This document shows, piece after piece, positions 1-11,900 of a DNA stretch of 64,000 bases. Each line of letters starts with the position of its first letter. Position 1 is the stretch's first letter. The stretch lies in contig OZ020269.1 of assembly GCA_963971225.1 (NCBI GenBank), forward strand, positions 83,924,450 to 83,988,449, read 5' to 3'. This DNA is from Melieria omissa. Its lineage: Eukaryota > Arthropoda > Insecta > Diptera > Ulidiidae. Under the pieces are notes generated by a model. That model did no database searches and was not told the DNA's origin. It saw nothing but the letters and a program-made list of their open reading frames with translations. Position numbers and translations under genes: made by a program.

Positions 1-254
1 TTACCTCCCTGAGTGCAAGAGTGATGCCTCTGAGACTTTCTTATGAAACGGGCGGTGTTAAGGTCGTTAAAGTCGATGTTTGACAGGTTGGACAGGTCGA
101 TAAGGAATGGTGCTGGGCTGTGAAGCACAAAAGTTCAAAACATCCTCTTTTTCAATCACAGAGTCGCAACTGCAGCAATACTCATTGAGCAGGAGGCGGT
201 TCAGGGACCAGTTAGAACTGCTACAGTGGATATATAAACGAAGTACATATTTCA

Positions 255-589
255 CGGCAGCCGCCGTGGCTCAGTTGGTTAGTGCGCGGTCCAGCGAGTC
301 GCATGCAGAGCGACGCAATATCGAATACTGCATGTAGTAACACCTAAAAAAAATAACGGGAAACTCGTTTTCTCTTTCGGTGGCTGTCCTCTCAGCTGGA
401 AATGGCGAACCTCTGAGAGTAAAAATTGCCTATGAAAAAGCTCCCAACCTGCCGTTCGAAACCGGCATAAAACTGTAGGTCCCTTCCACTCGCGTACAAA
501 ATTCACACGCACAACACGGGTGGTTGCGGGAAGCTAGGCCTTAGTCTCGCGTAAGCGGGCTGTCGTGCCAATCAATTAAATTATATTAT
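255..589 (+). mobile_element. tRNA-derived SINE, copy 1 (335 bp)
   Basis: The 5' part contains a pol III A box (TGGCTCAGTTGG at 267-278) and a weak B box (ATATCGAATAC at 318-328). The body is more than 90% similar by eye to the copy at 52438-52778 on the other strand. It ends in an A/T tail after gtgccaatcaatta. The flanks carry an 8-bp repeat ATATTTCA at 247-254 and 590-597, consistent with a target-site duplication. A second B-box-like GTTCGAAACC sits at 454-463, far from the A box. Confidence 0.85.
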
Positions 590-597
590 ATATTTCA

Positions 598-990
598 AAC
601 GTAGTAAAAACGCTAAAAAGTGAACATGTTGACATTTATTTTAGATTTTGAACACCAACCTCTAACGAGTCAAAAATGGGCTAAGAATTCGTTTTTAAAA
701 CCTCTTTTGATCTGATCAGTTATATTGTCTTTGAACTTGGTGAAAATGCTGAAAGTTAGAAATAAATTGGGTTCAGTTAAGTTTAGTTTGGTTAGTTAGT
801 TTAGTTTAGTTAAAAGTTTAGTCAAAGTTTTAGTGTGATGGATAAAAACCAAAGTTTGAATTGCAGACTTCAAAATAGCAAACTACACGAGTTTCTGCTC
901 GGCTTCCCGACTACTACCTCCGAAAATGAAGTTGCAGTAGCAGGAGCTGGATCACGAAAACGAAATGCAAGCACTAAAACTTGCTATCTA
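598..990. other. Intron of hppy, no feature seen
   Basis: A/T-rich with a run of TTTAG/TTAGT-type words at 768-830. No coding or transposon signal. Confidence 0.6.
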
Positions 991-1884
991 TAGGGTTTTC
1001 CAACAAGAGGTGTTATTTTGAATCACCCGGTATTTCGGTAGCTGTCACTTTTGAAGCTTTTATTCTTTGACATTTGACATGTAGAAACTACGCCATTACT
1101 AAAAATGGAACGATACACGCTTCAACAACGCATTGCAATTATTAAAATTCACTACAAAAATGGTGAAAATCTTGCAGTCAGAGTTCGCAAAACTAAAGCA
1201 TTTTTGGGTCGTCGTGAAGCACCTTGTCGGACCGCAATACAGAAATTGGTGGAAAAATTCGAGCTTTCGGGACAAGTTAGTGATGTGAAGAATAAAACCC
1301 GTGCACGTCGCTCCAGAACAACTGAGAATATTGCTGCTGTAGCCCAAAGTGTTGAAGAAAACCCAGGTTTGTCGATTCCTCGTCGTTCTTTGGAATTGAG
1401 CATTCCAAAAACGTCATTACACCGTATTTTGCATAAAGACTTGGTTCTTAAGGCTTATAAAGTTCAGTTAACACAAGAACTCAAGCCGACCGATCATCAA
1501 CAACGTCGTGTCTTTGCTGATTGGGTCCTCTGGGTGTTATCTCTGGAAGAGGTGATCACAATTGGCCACCGAGATCTTGTGATTTAACACCTTGCGACTT
1601 CTTCCTTTCGGGCCACGTGAAAGATAAGGTGTACGCCAACAGCCCAGCGTCGATTCAAGACCTCAAAGATAGAATTCATAAGGCTATCGAGGACATAGGG
1701 CAGCCACTTTGCGATTTGGTTATGGAAAATTTCAGCGTGGTCGTGGTGGCCATTAGGCTGATGTTGTTTTTCATTATTAACGGCATACCTTCCTCTTTAT
1801 TATGAAATAAACATCCGATCATTTATCTCAAAAATGGCATTTTTCTTCGATTACCAAAATAACACCTCTTGTTGGAAAACCCTG
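991..1884 (+). mobile_element. Tc1/mariner-superfamily element, internally deleted (894 bp)
   Basis: Inverted ends of about 30 bp (AGGGTTTTCCAACAAGAGG... at 992 and its complement ending at 1884) differ at one base, with TA at 989-990 and 1885-1886 as target duplication. The interior keeps a 5' ORF and a 3' ORF fragment with the middle, including part of the catalytic region, deleted. Confidence 0.9.
1105..1584 (+). pseudogene. Mariner-like transposase, N-terminal part (deleted copy)
   Basis: ATG at 1105 starts MERYTLQQRIAIIKIHYKNG, a helix-turn-helix DNA-binding region, and continues through a second HTH (SIPRRSLELSIPKTSLHRIL) to HQQRRVFADWVL at about 1535. After this the reading frame leaves the family sequence because roughly 100 codons are missing. 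A C-terminal piece in another frame (1574-1735) reads NWPPRSCDLTPCDFFLSGHV, with the third catalytic Asp region. Inactive. Confidence 0.8.
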
Positions 1885-1930
1885 TATGTGTTTTGAAGAG
1901 GATATAGTGGACAAGAGCCGAGTCATTTAA

Positions 1931-2163
1931 CCCTTTCGGGACGGAGTTTTATTTTGAAATCCAAATACTCTCGTAGAAATATTCTCATGCTATGAATGTT
2001 GGAGTTAGAAAATTATATTGGATGCTTACAAATTCTGAAATAATCCTTTTCTGCGGGAACACCGCACAAAAAAATATTTTGCGTAGGTCGTAAGATTTGA
2101 ATAATTGTTTTGAGGGGCGTTAAAAACTTGCTGGGACGTTTTATCCCAGTAGTCTCGAAAGGG
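1931..2163. mobile_element. piggyBac-like MITE 1 (233 bp, TTAA target site)
   Basis: The ends read CCCTTTCGGGAC and, inverted, CCCTTTCGAGAC, and both are flanked directly by TTAA (1927-1930 and 2164-2167). TTAA duplication and ends starting CCC are hallmarks of piggyBac elements. No ORF inside; non-autonomous. Confidence 0.8.
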
Positions 2164-2446
2164 TTAACCTGGTTTCATATTGAATGAAATGATAAAAAAT
2201 ATAAACAAGCAAACATACATTAAAGTTTAAGCAGAAATCGGCCTGACAGTGTTCCTACTTATGATATCTCCTGGATTAGAAAATCACAATAGATCTAACA
2301 GGTCGCAATGCATTACACTCAATAAATCTTATCTAATTTGCCAGTGATCTGATGATTATTGCCGCAAAAACCAATACCACAAACATGTTGTATATAATTT
2401 TTTTTTATAATTTCTGTTATAATATTTTTAACACGTTGAAAACCGC

Positions 2447-2550
2447 ATGCCCACCGGTGGGTCACTCCGCAACAACATTACCGGCCCGCGTGCTCACGGA
2501 TGGGCACACGACATGTTTTACCTGGGCACCGCTTGTACACCAGTGGGCAT
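2447..2550. repeat. 104-bp inverted-repeat element with ATGCCCAC ends
   Basis: ATGCCCACCGGT at the left and ACCAGTGGGCAT at the right form a 12-bp inverted repeat with one mismatch. The left end contains the perfect palindrome CCCACCGGTGGG (2450-2461). TGGGCA recurs twice inside. It is G/C-rich against an A/T-rich intron. Could be a tiny MITE or a hairpin-forming insertion. Confidence 0.45.
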
Positions 2551-2843
2551 AGCCTTGTTTTAAAATTATTTTTTTTTAAATCAAACAAAATGCCGGTCCC
2601 TATGTGAGAAAAACGATTTTTCAATGCGGTCTTCTTCTTCGTGTTGAATTTTAACGAAAACTAGGCAATTGTCTCTTGAATCGCTGCATAATTGATGTAC
2701 AAGCAAATGTTACTCATACGCCCAGTTAATCTCATTGCAACTATTTGCAAACTTTGCCATTGTTGAATTGTTGAATCCAATAATTTGCCTTGTTTAAGTC
2801 TCAATCTCAGTAATAAACCTTCGCTTCGCTTTTCTCTCCGCAG

Positions 2844-2942
2844 GTACTCCTTACTGGATGGCACCCGAGGTGGCCGCCGTCGAGCGCAAAGGCGGCTACA
2901 ATCAATTATGTGATATATGGGCGTGTGGCATAACGGCAATTG
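2844..2942 (+). CDS. hppy: hppy exon a: kinase activation segment, APE motif, subdomain IX
   Basis: The acceptor ctctccgcag ends at 2843 and the donor gtaagt starts at 2943. The exon enters with two bases finishing a split Gly and reads [18 protein letters not shown], then [14 protein letters not shown]. This is the P+1 loop, the APE motif and the conserved Asp-x-Trp of Ste20 kinases. One base is left over for the next exon, which completes a Glu. Confidence 0.93.
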
Positions 2943-5900
2943 GTAAGTAGTTTTTGTTGTTATTGCACTTAAAACACAACACTAGAAGTTCAAATGCGCG
3001 TAATTTGTGCGACGGCTGCGACTTGGAACCGTGTAAGCGTTCAAACGCGCTCTAATCGTTGGGGTGAACAGGAACAACGAGGCACAACGTTTAAGTTATT
3101 GCACTTTTAATGGGGTCATTTGCCAGCCCGAGAGACTTTAATACGCTACTTCAAACACACACATACACACACATAAGTACACGCAAAGCCCAATGCACGC
3201 ATGCTTGCAATTACGCAGTGACGACGCTGTTTGCAATATTTATGCGGCTCATGAATATATAGTTGCGGATTTTAAGGGTCGCCTGGCGTGACAATTAATT
3301 TTGCTTAATTTTTATGTGATGTCAACACATGGACGCACAAATGCTGTGCAGTTAATAAAATTTGTGCCCGTCGTTTTATTGCCCGTCGACCGTAATGGCA
3401 CAATTCTGTATTTATTTCATTTTCTCGGCATTGTAATTCATATTTTATGGTTTTTATTGACATTGTCTCTTGTAATATTGCAGAACTTGCCGAGCTGCAG
3501 CCACCAATGTTCGATCTGCATCCGATGCGTGCTTTGTTCCTAATGTCGAAGAGCGGCTTCAAGCCGCCCACATTGAGCAACAAGGAGAAGTGGAGTCCCA
3601 CCTTTCACAATTTCATAAAGACGGCGCTGACGAAGAACCCGAAGAAACGCCCCACCGCCGAATGCCTGCTGAAGCATCCGTTCGTGCAGGGCGAGATGTC
3701 GGTGCGGGTGGCCAAGGAGCTGCTGCAAAAGTTCTTAAGTCCAAATCAGCAATTCTACTGCTACTTGGACGGTGACGAAGAGGTGAGTGTGCCGACGGGG
3801 TAGTTATTTATTGCGGCTGTTGTGTAAGCATGTGCGTAGTACTGATTTTTGGCCACGTGTCTTCGCTAAGCCAGTGGCGTTTGGCATTAACGGCAGCAAC
3901 AATAAGAAAGAAGATAAATGTGTTGTGTTGGAAAAGTTTCGGCTACAATTATCGATGCACCTTTGTGCGACAGCGACACCACAATCGGCCCACAAAACTA
4001 GAAAGCCAACTTGGCAAATGTTCTTATCCAAACTTGGCGCAGCTTCGAGTCAACGTTGGCTTTGTTTGCAATAATGGCGGCTAGGCGCCAATGTCAATGG
4101 CACACAAAAATCCATTAAGGCTGAGTTTATGCTTTGAAGGACACATTGCCTTGTTGCGAATAGTTTTGCCCTCAATTAGATTTATTGTATTGAAAACATT
4201 TTAGATTTATGTATATTTAGCGCCAGTCGGTAAATATTCCAGCAAAACACACACAGACACATTTAAATGTCGAAGCACTTAGATAGACTTGACAGCGTAG
4301 CATTTACGAAGCGATTAAAGTGACTGCACTAGTGGAAAATTAAAATTTAACAATATGTACAACGCGCCACGGTGCGTATGAGCGACCAATGTTTGGAAAA
4401 TTTTTTTTTATTTGTAGTGAAAATTGTTGTCAACATTTTATAAATGTGAATGCGTTCAGGGAATTTTTGCCAAATTTTAAGCTGCGCTAAAAGCTTTTCA
4501 ACGGAAATTCAGAGTTCGAACTTTTAGTGCCTCTGTAGGTGCAGCGCTGGCGTGCTGAAAAATGTCATCTAGGATTAACGTGAAATGGATTTTGCAGTTT
4601 TAAACTGTGTCAATTTTTACTCTACTCGGCAACTTTCACGCTATATGCGAACTTGTTTGTTTATTCATCTTAGGAGTCAAAATACGATTTTATTGTTTTA
4701 GTTTGTAAAGCGTAAAAGTGTTTTTAAGCAGGCGTTTTCAACTTCTGTGAAATGGTTTTACAATTAAAATTAAAAAAAATATTTATATATAAAACGGACT
4801 ATTGTATAGATTACATCATTGACTAAACTTTTGCAAACTTAACCTAATAAAAAAAGAATATTTGGCTATTATCTTCTTGATTTTGGGCTTTTCTAAAGTT
4901 TTCTTGAATGAAAGTTTTCAGTTATTAAAAATTTATAAATTAAATTGTTTTAATTAATTAATTAAAAATAAATTGTTTTAAAGAAGAAAGAAAATTAAAA
5001 TTAAATTAAAAAATATGGTTTTTAATTTTTAAATAATAACAATAAATTGTTTCCTCCATCCTCTTAAGCTGCTTGTACACTAGGAAACATTTCACAAGGA
5101 AACATGTCGGAAACAGGCAAGAAACACGTTTCCCTAGTGTATAAGGTCATGAAAACTTGTTTCTGTGAAAATGGAAACAGTTTCCGGCATTGTTTCCTTG
5201 TTTCTGGGCAACGAAATTTTGAAATGTTTCCACATAGTGTACAATACTTGAAAACATCATGAGGGAAACATTTTCTCAAGTTTCCGTATGTTTCCGTGTT
5301 TCCGGTGTCAATGGAAACACTCATAGGAAACATTTCAAGTTTCCCGAAAATTTCGTTTTGAGAGCTATAGAACAATTTTTCAATTTCGCAACGCACCATG
5401 TCGGTAGTAGACATTTTTGATATGGAAATTGTCCCCGACCTCAGCGAGAGTCAACGACCACAGAGCGAAGTATTTTATTGGAGCAATGGATGCCAATCCG
5501 AACTTATTTCTGCCGTGGAAAAACACCGTTGCCTTTGGGACGTTTCCAGCCATGACCACAAGACATGCGGAAATAAGCTTTTGGTTTGGCAAGTGGTGGC
5601 AAATAAAAACAAAAACTTTGCATATTTTGAAGGCCTTTGTTTTTAAGTAAATCATTTACAAATCGCTGAAAAGGGTTGAAATTGGCATAAGCACATTTTT
5701 GGTATTATTTCGATGCTAATGAGTATTCCGCCAAAAATGCTGCCTCAGATGTATTGCATAATGTTTCTTATTTATACACTTCGTAACTTGATTTATGAAG
5801 CATCTGTACAATTTTCGCCATCAGAAGAATCGCCTTGAAATTCTATATTTTCCTACCTTATTATCACGCCAATTTGGAACGCATAAAATTGATTAATGTC

Positions 5901-8900
5901 AGAAAAGAAGGCGTAAGATGCTGTAAGTGTAATGATATAAAAATCATGTCGATAGGATTATTGGTTCAGAAATTACAGTTAAAAACGAGAAAAAAGTCGA
6001 GGAAAATTCGAAAAAATGGCATGCCAATTTTTTACGAAAACTAGAGCTGTTACATACAAACGGAATATGGTTTTGAAAACAGCGTGGAAAAACGATTCCG
6101 ACTCATGTAAAAATCTTTATGCAACAGACATGCTGTTGTCCAGTGTTATTAACTCGATTGAAGCTCTCACTCGACTTTCGACGCATTTGGCGCATAATCC
6201 TTCAGCGTCACGATGTTGAATTCAAGGTCTTGTCCACCACACAGAGCATAACATATACTGTTATACTGCTGAAAATAATTTGTTTATTTCCGTATTTTTA
6301 ATTTTTCTTTAGGTATTTACCAATATTTTTTCACGCACCGACATACAATAACAAATTTCAAACGTTGAAATCAAGCACTACATGTTTCCAATAACATTGT
6401 ACAATGACGTAGTGTACAAAGACCAGAAACATACCAGGTTGGAAACATCGGAAACATCGTAGGGGAAGAACTTGGAAACATTTCAAATTGTTTCCGGCAA
6501 CGTGTTTCCGACGATTTTCATTTCTAGTGTACAAGGTACTGAAAACATATTTCCGCACAACAAGAAACTTTTATGTTTCCGATGTGTTTCCAATAGCTTG
6601 TTTCCATGTGAAATGTTTCCTAGTGTACAAGGACCTTTATAAATCGAAAAAAAAAAATGTTTCCTGTTCAAAATATCACAAAATTCATATCAATCAGCCG
6701 TTCGCCTCAACAATTTGCCAGTTAGGTCATCCAATAGTTTTGTTGTTTCAGCCATTGTTTTCTTTTATTTACATCATTAAGTGGTTCAAACAACTATATT
6801 TCCTCTTGGAAATTTTACCATTCAAATCTTTTGTTCCTTTTTGTAGTTAATTTTTAATTCAGTGATAAAAACACGGTTCAAAGATATAGTCGATCAGTTG
6901 TGTGTAGTGTATCTCTTTTATTACTTCTTTTTCGTTAAAATGTAGTCAGTCAATTTATATTTTTTTTCTTGTTCCAGGAGCATAGGGCAATCAATCAATT
7001 CATCTGATTGGTCAAATTTTCGTTTGAAAGCGTCAAATAACAGTAAAGACAGTTTTTAAAATATCAGTGTCGGAATCAAAACCTTTAAGAATATTTTTTG
7101 ATACTTTGTCCAGCAACCTTTCTATTGATATTTTAGACCTTCTTCGAATACATTAAATGTTCTGAAAAATTCGTTTTGATCAAATCGTTGTTGAAGTCAA
7201 CAACTTTGAAAACCATTTCTGAAGTTTTGTTTAAATATCTTTTTTTTATATTTTGGATTTTCAATATGTGGTCTTTACTAGGTTCTTATTTTTTCTGAGC
7301 TAGTTTCGATCTTCATTAATAGGTAATAATTAATTAGTTAATTTAAAATTAATTGTAAAATTTAACATTTCTCTTATATATATTTTGCTTCTTCTTTTTA
7401 TATCAGGTGTACAACTTTGCTTCCGCCGTTTTTTTTCCAAAATTAAAAGCTTTTTTGCGAAAAAGTGCTTACAGATGTATTATTCAAAGTATTGTCCGTC
7501 GCTAGCGACAACTTTCTCCCATCTTTCCGGCAATTTGCGGGTCCCGGCTCGAAAAAAGGAGTCCTCTTTTGACGCTATCCATGAAGCAATCCATTTTTCC
7601 AATTCTTCGAAGGATTGAAAATGTTGATCTGCCAGGCCGTGTGCCATCGAACGGAATAGGTGGAAGTCAGAAGGGGCGACATCTGGGGAATACGGCGGGT
7701 GGGGCAAGACTTCCCGTTTCAGCGTTTCCAGGTACTTTTTGACCACTTTTGCGACGTGAGGCCGCAAAAGTGGTCACCACCATGTTTGTCTTCGACATCG
7801 AAATCACCATTTTTAAAACGTTGAAACCACTGCCGACACGTTCTTTCACTCATAGCAGCATCACCGTAAGTTTCTGAGAGCATTCGATGCGCTTCAGCTG
7901 CATTTTTTTTCGAATTGTAACAGAAAAGTAAAACTTCCCGCAAATGGCGAGAATTGGGCACATAAACGGACATTTTCGAGCGTGAATAATACGAAAACAA
8001 GAACAACTGTCACTGAAACGGCGATGACAATTCGTTAGGCACTGTCCACACTCACTTTAAAGGCATTACCATCTATGTATTTCAACCAGCCTCAGCCGGT
8101 ACAGCCACCTATCGGAAAACGGCGGAAGCAAAGTTGTACACCTGATACTTTATGTGATTTAAAATTAAAAAAACATCTACACTTCCCTTCCTTAAACTCA
8201 AAAATTCAGTTTATTATTGTAATTTCGTATTATTCCTAAAATTTTAAACTATTTTAAGAAGCCAACAAAAATATGTATTCTTTGGACCATAGCGAGTTTA
8301 GGCGTCCACAAAGTAGCATGTTGCCATATGGGAACAAAATAGCGAACGTGTTAGTTAGTTAGTTTTCAACATATCACAGTGAAAGTCAATGTTTTCTAAA
8401 ACAACTTTTGTGTCCTTTTCTGGGAAAATGTTCTATCTTAGCAGAAAAAATAAATAAATAATCAGTATTCGTTCAACACAACGAGTTCACTGCAATATTT
8501 GTAAATGGGTATTAATTCTTTCCAAATAAAATTATGTCAACTATGCTGCCACTTACTTAAGTAAATGTGTGTAGTAATGCTAAGGGTTTTGTGGCTGACA
8601 CTTTTGTTTACCTTGCAACTGACCACCGAATTAGAAATTAATTATTTCCCCACTTCTCAATTTTATTCTCTTTATATTTCTCGCTGCTGTACAACAACAA
8701 TGGACGAAAATAACAATCACCGAAATCATAAATAAACAACGATAAACAACAGACTGTCGCTAGCGTACCACAACGAATAGCAAGTAAAATGACATCAAGG
8801 CCAAATGGTATTTCACCGCAAAACTACACATTAAAATCAGGTAAGTGCGGCACGCAGCAAGCAAACAAAACCTAAGATGAATGCACTGCACTGCAGTTTT

Positions 8901-11900
8901 TGGCGTCCGCAGCTCGCCGAAGCCATCCGAGCGTTTCACAGAAACCGCAATAGAAAAATAATAAAATTTCAACAAGTTTATTTTTTGTGCTTAGCTTTAT
9001 CGAATTTTGTTTTATCGTTGCAGGAATGACAACCAATTCTCAATGGAATGAACGCTCGTCTAGTCCCGAAACGTTACCAAGTGACATGTACGTATTTGTT
9101 GTTGTGCTGGTGTCAACGTTTTTTGATCTACTTTTCATTTTTCGCTCTACCATTTGTGTGTATTGTGTTGTCCAAGAGCTCGGTTGGCTTCGTTAGTGTC
9201 TAAGGCTGCGCAGCCTAAAAATATGCTGCATTATTTATTTTCTCCTTAGTGTCTAATTGCTTTAGACGTCGTAACGCATTCACAATCACCACACCAAGAC
9301 TGAAGTTTTGTTTGTTAGCATTTTCATTTTCGCCACTTGTGTTCGATGCCATTTGTTTTCTTTCGCAGTTTTCTTGTTTTTTTAAGGAACATTTTATTGA
9401 TTTCTGTTTTATCTCTCTGCATATTTGCTACTGCATACATATATATTTCTACATATATACTTTTTACATATATTTTCTTCAATAAACACATTCACTTTTT
9501 TCGAATCTACCACAAATGCCGCAAATTTTGCCACATCACATTTCACACACACACACGAGACTTACACAAACATACATACACATATACAGTAAATACATTT
9601 GTTAATTAATCTGTTTACATATTTGTGTTGCATTTTATGCGCTTTTTGTCAATTTCCATTCGCTTTTTTCATTCGATCAGTTTTGCGTGCAATTGATTTT
9701 TGACGCACAGAGTTTTAGTTGAAAAAGTAAATAAAACAAATTATTTTAAATGCAAAGTTTGTAAATACAAAAGTTCTCTATCGCAGTGAAAGCAATACTT
9801 TTAGATAAACAGTTTCAATAAAAAATACTTCAATTTAATTAAAACAAATCTTATTGATTTCAAGTACATTTTTTGTTTATTATTCTACAGTAATTTCAAT
9901 AAGAAAGCACTCGACTTTAATTGTATGAAATAATTTGTTTATCAAGTTAGTACGATTTTCTGAGGCAGTTTTAGAAGTAAGTTACTATTTCTCATTCAAA
10001 GGGACCTAAGAAATTCTACGCGAGTACTGCAATGTACATGAAATAGACAATGGACGCTCTGGAAGAAACTTAACCTCAAATTAGAGCAATTTGAAAGCTG
10101 ACTAACAGTTCCTAGGTTAGGTTAGGCTGGCAACTTAGAGAGCTCACATGGGCCGAACTCGGCCCACAGAAAAGTAAAAGAAGAAACCCCATACTGCACA
10201 ATTCTCCGGATAGAAATGGAGCCATTGAGACGCTTATGAAGCGGTCATTTACAGTTATATTATATCGAGGGAGTTCACATGGATCAGACTTGCTTCACAG
10301 AAAAACGGCGAAACACCCTAGACTGCACAACTCCCCGGGTGGAAAAGGAGCCATTGAGACTGCCATATGAAGCAAGTGATGTCGTTAATGTTGAGGATTG
10401 ACAGAACTGGAGAGTGCAGCTGCCTCAGTGCTGATAGAAAGAGAACAAATTATAGTTTCTAAGCGAAAAGTAGCCCTTGTACATATTGTATCGTTTGTAT
10501 CCTGCAACACAACTGGAGGTCGTATAAGTTCAGACTTCTAGTTTTCAGCTACAACAATCATCGATTGCTCGTATCGAAAATGGCACAACGAGACAGGACA
10601 TCAACTGCGGCTGCATCCCATTGCTTTCAAATTCTTTCAAATTAACCTGAGCTTACCAGTCTCACCGAAGGCTGACTTCTTGAGACATCCCGAAGCCTTA
10701 CGGAGAGTTTTTCTCTGCCGACAAATGGGTTTCACTCCATGAGCTGCTGGGTAGTTCTGCCGGCTTATATGGGAAGATTGTGACCCAACTACTTCCATAC
10801 TTCTCTCCAATCTAGATGTCATGCGACTCTTTTTCTGCTTTCTTGAGTAAATCCTGATTTGAGATTTTGGCCCAAAGAAAAACGGAAGAATGGACGCCCG
10901 AGCGCGTTAATGATGACTTGAATTAAAATAATATAGAATAGAAGAATAGAATAACTTAGTGCGCCAAATTACAACAACCTCAATGAAGTTGGTACAATAA
11001 CAAATACATGAGCGCTAAACTGTAGCAAAGCCAGAACCACCTCAAGTCGGCGAGCTGCGACATTTTGTGTTTGCTTTACTTGAGCCAAAGTAAGCCCCGG
11101 TTAGGTAGTTGTGAGTTAAATGAGCTGCGGGCTAAGCATTTCTGTTGTAGATAACAAATACTTTCAAGCGTACCTGACACACCAAATGCACTAAACTGAC
11201 TCAGTGGTCAGACAAGCATTTCGAAAAGTTTCATGTTGTATTGGCTCATAAAATGAGCATTTGGCAAAGTCTTCATGTTCACCAACTATTTGAATGCCGA
11301 TTTAATGAACAAACCATATCAGCATGGACGGTGTTTCAGTCCAGAAAATCAATATTGGGTGTTACAAGAGTTTTGACGAGGACAACTGATTAGATCGCAA
11401 ATTTTGCCAAAAGGTAAAGGATTTGACTGATTAATGCTGAAGGGATGAAAAAGAATTAAAAAGAAGTCAAAATTGTAAATTTAGTGCAGTGCCAAACCAA
11501 TTAGGAATCAATTACAAGACGTCCAGTGCATTTCACGCTAAGCTTTCGAGGCGGCCACAACAGTACAACGATCCATTACATTGAAGCCAATTGTGCAGCA
11601 CCTGGAAAACAAAACAAAATGGCATGAAATCTTTGGACTTTAGATGTGAACTTAATTTAAGAAATATCCTTATTTGTGATTAAAAGTCGAGTACTTTCTT
11701 ATTGAAACTAAAGTGGACTTGCTTCAAAGATTATCTTAAAAGAAATGCTTTCTGTTAATTTTTGCCATAATTAAATAGTTTCAAATTTTCATAGTTTTTT
11801 TAGATTTTCATTTTAAAAACTTTATTAAAACAAAAATTGTATTTTTATTTCTCTTTTCAATTTTAGTCCATTAGTCAATCGACAAAAACCAAAACTTAGC

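Noticed and set aside
3447..3483. Extension of the kinase exon upstream of 3484 as coding
   Set aside because: The frame is open, but the sequence is a pyrimidine-rich 3' splice site and the family sequence begins exactly at the splice junction.
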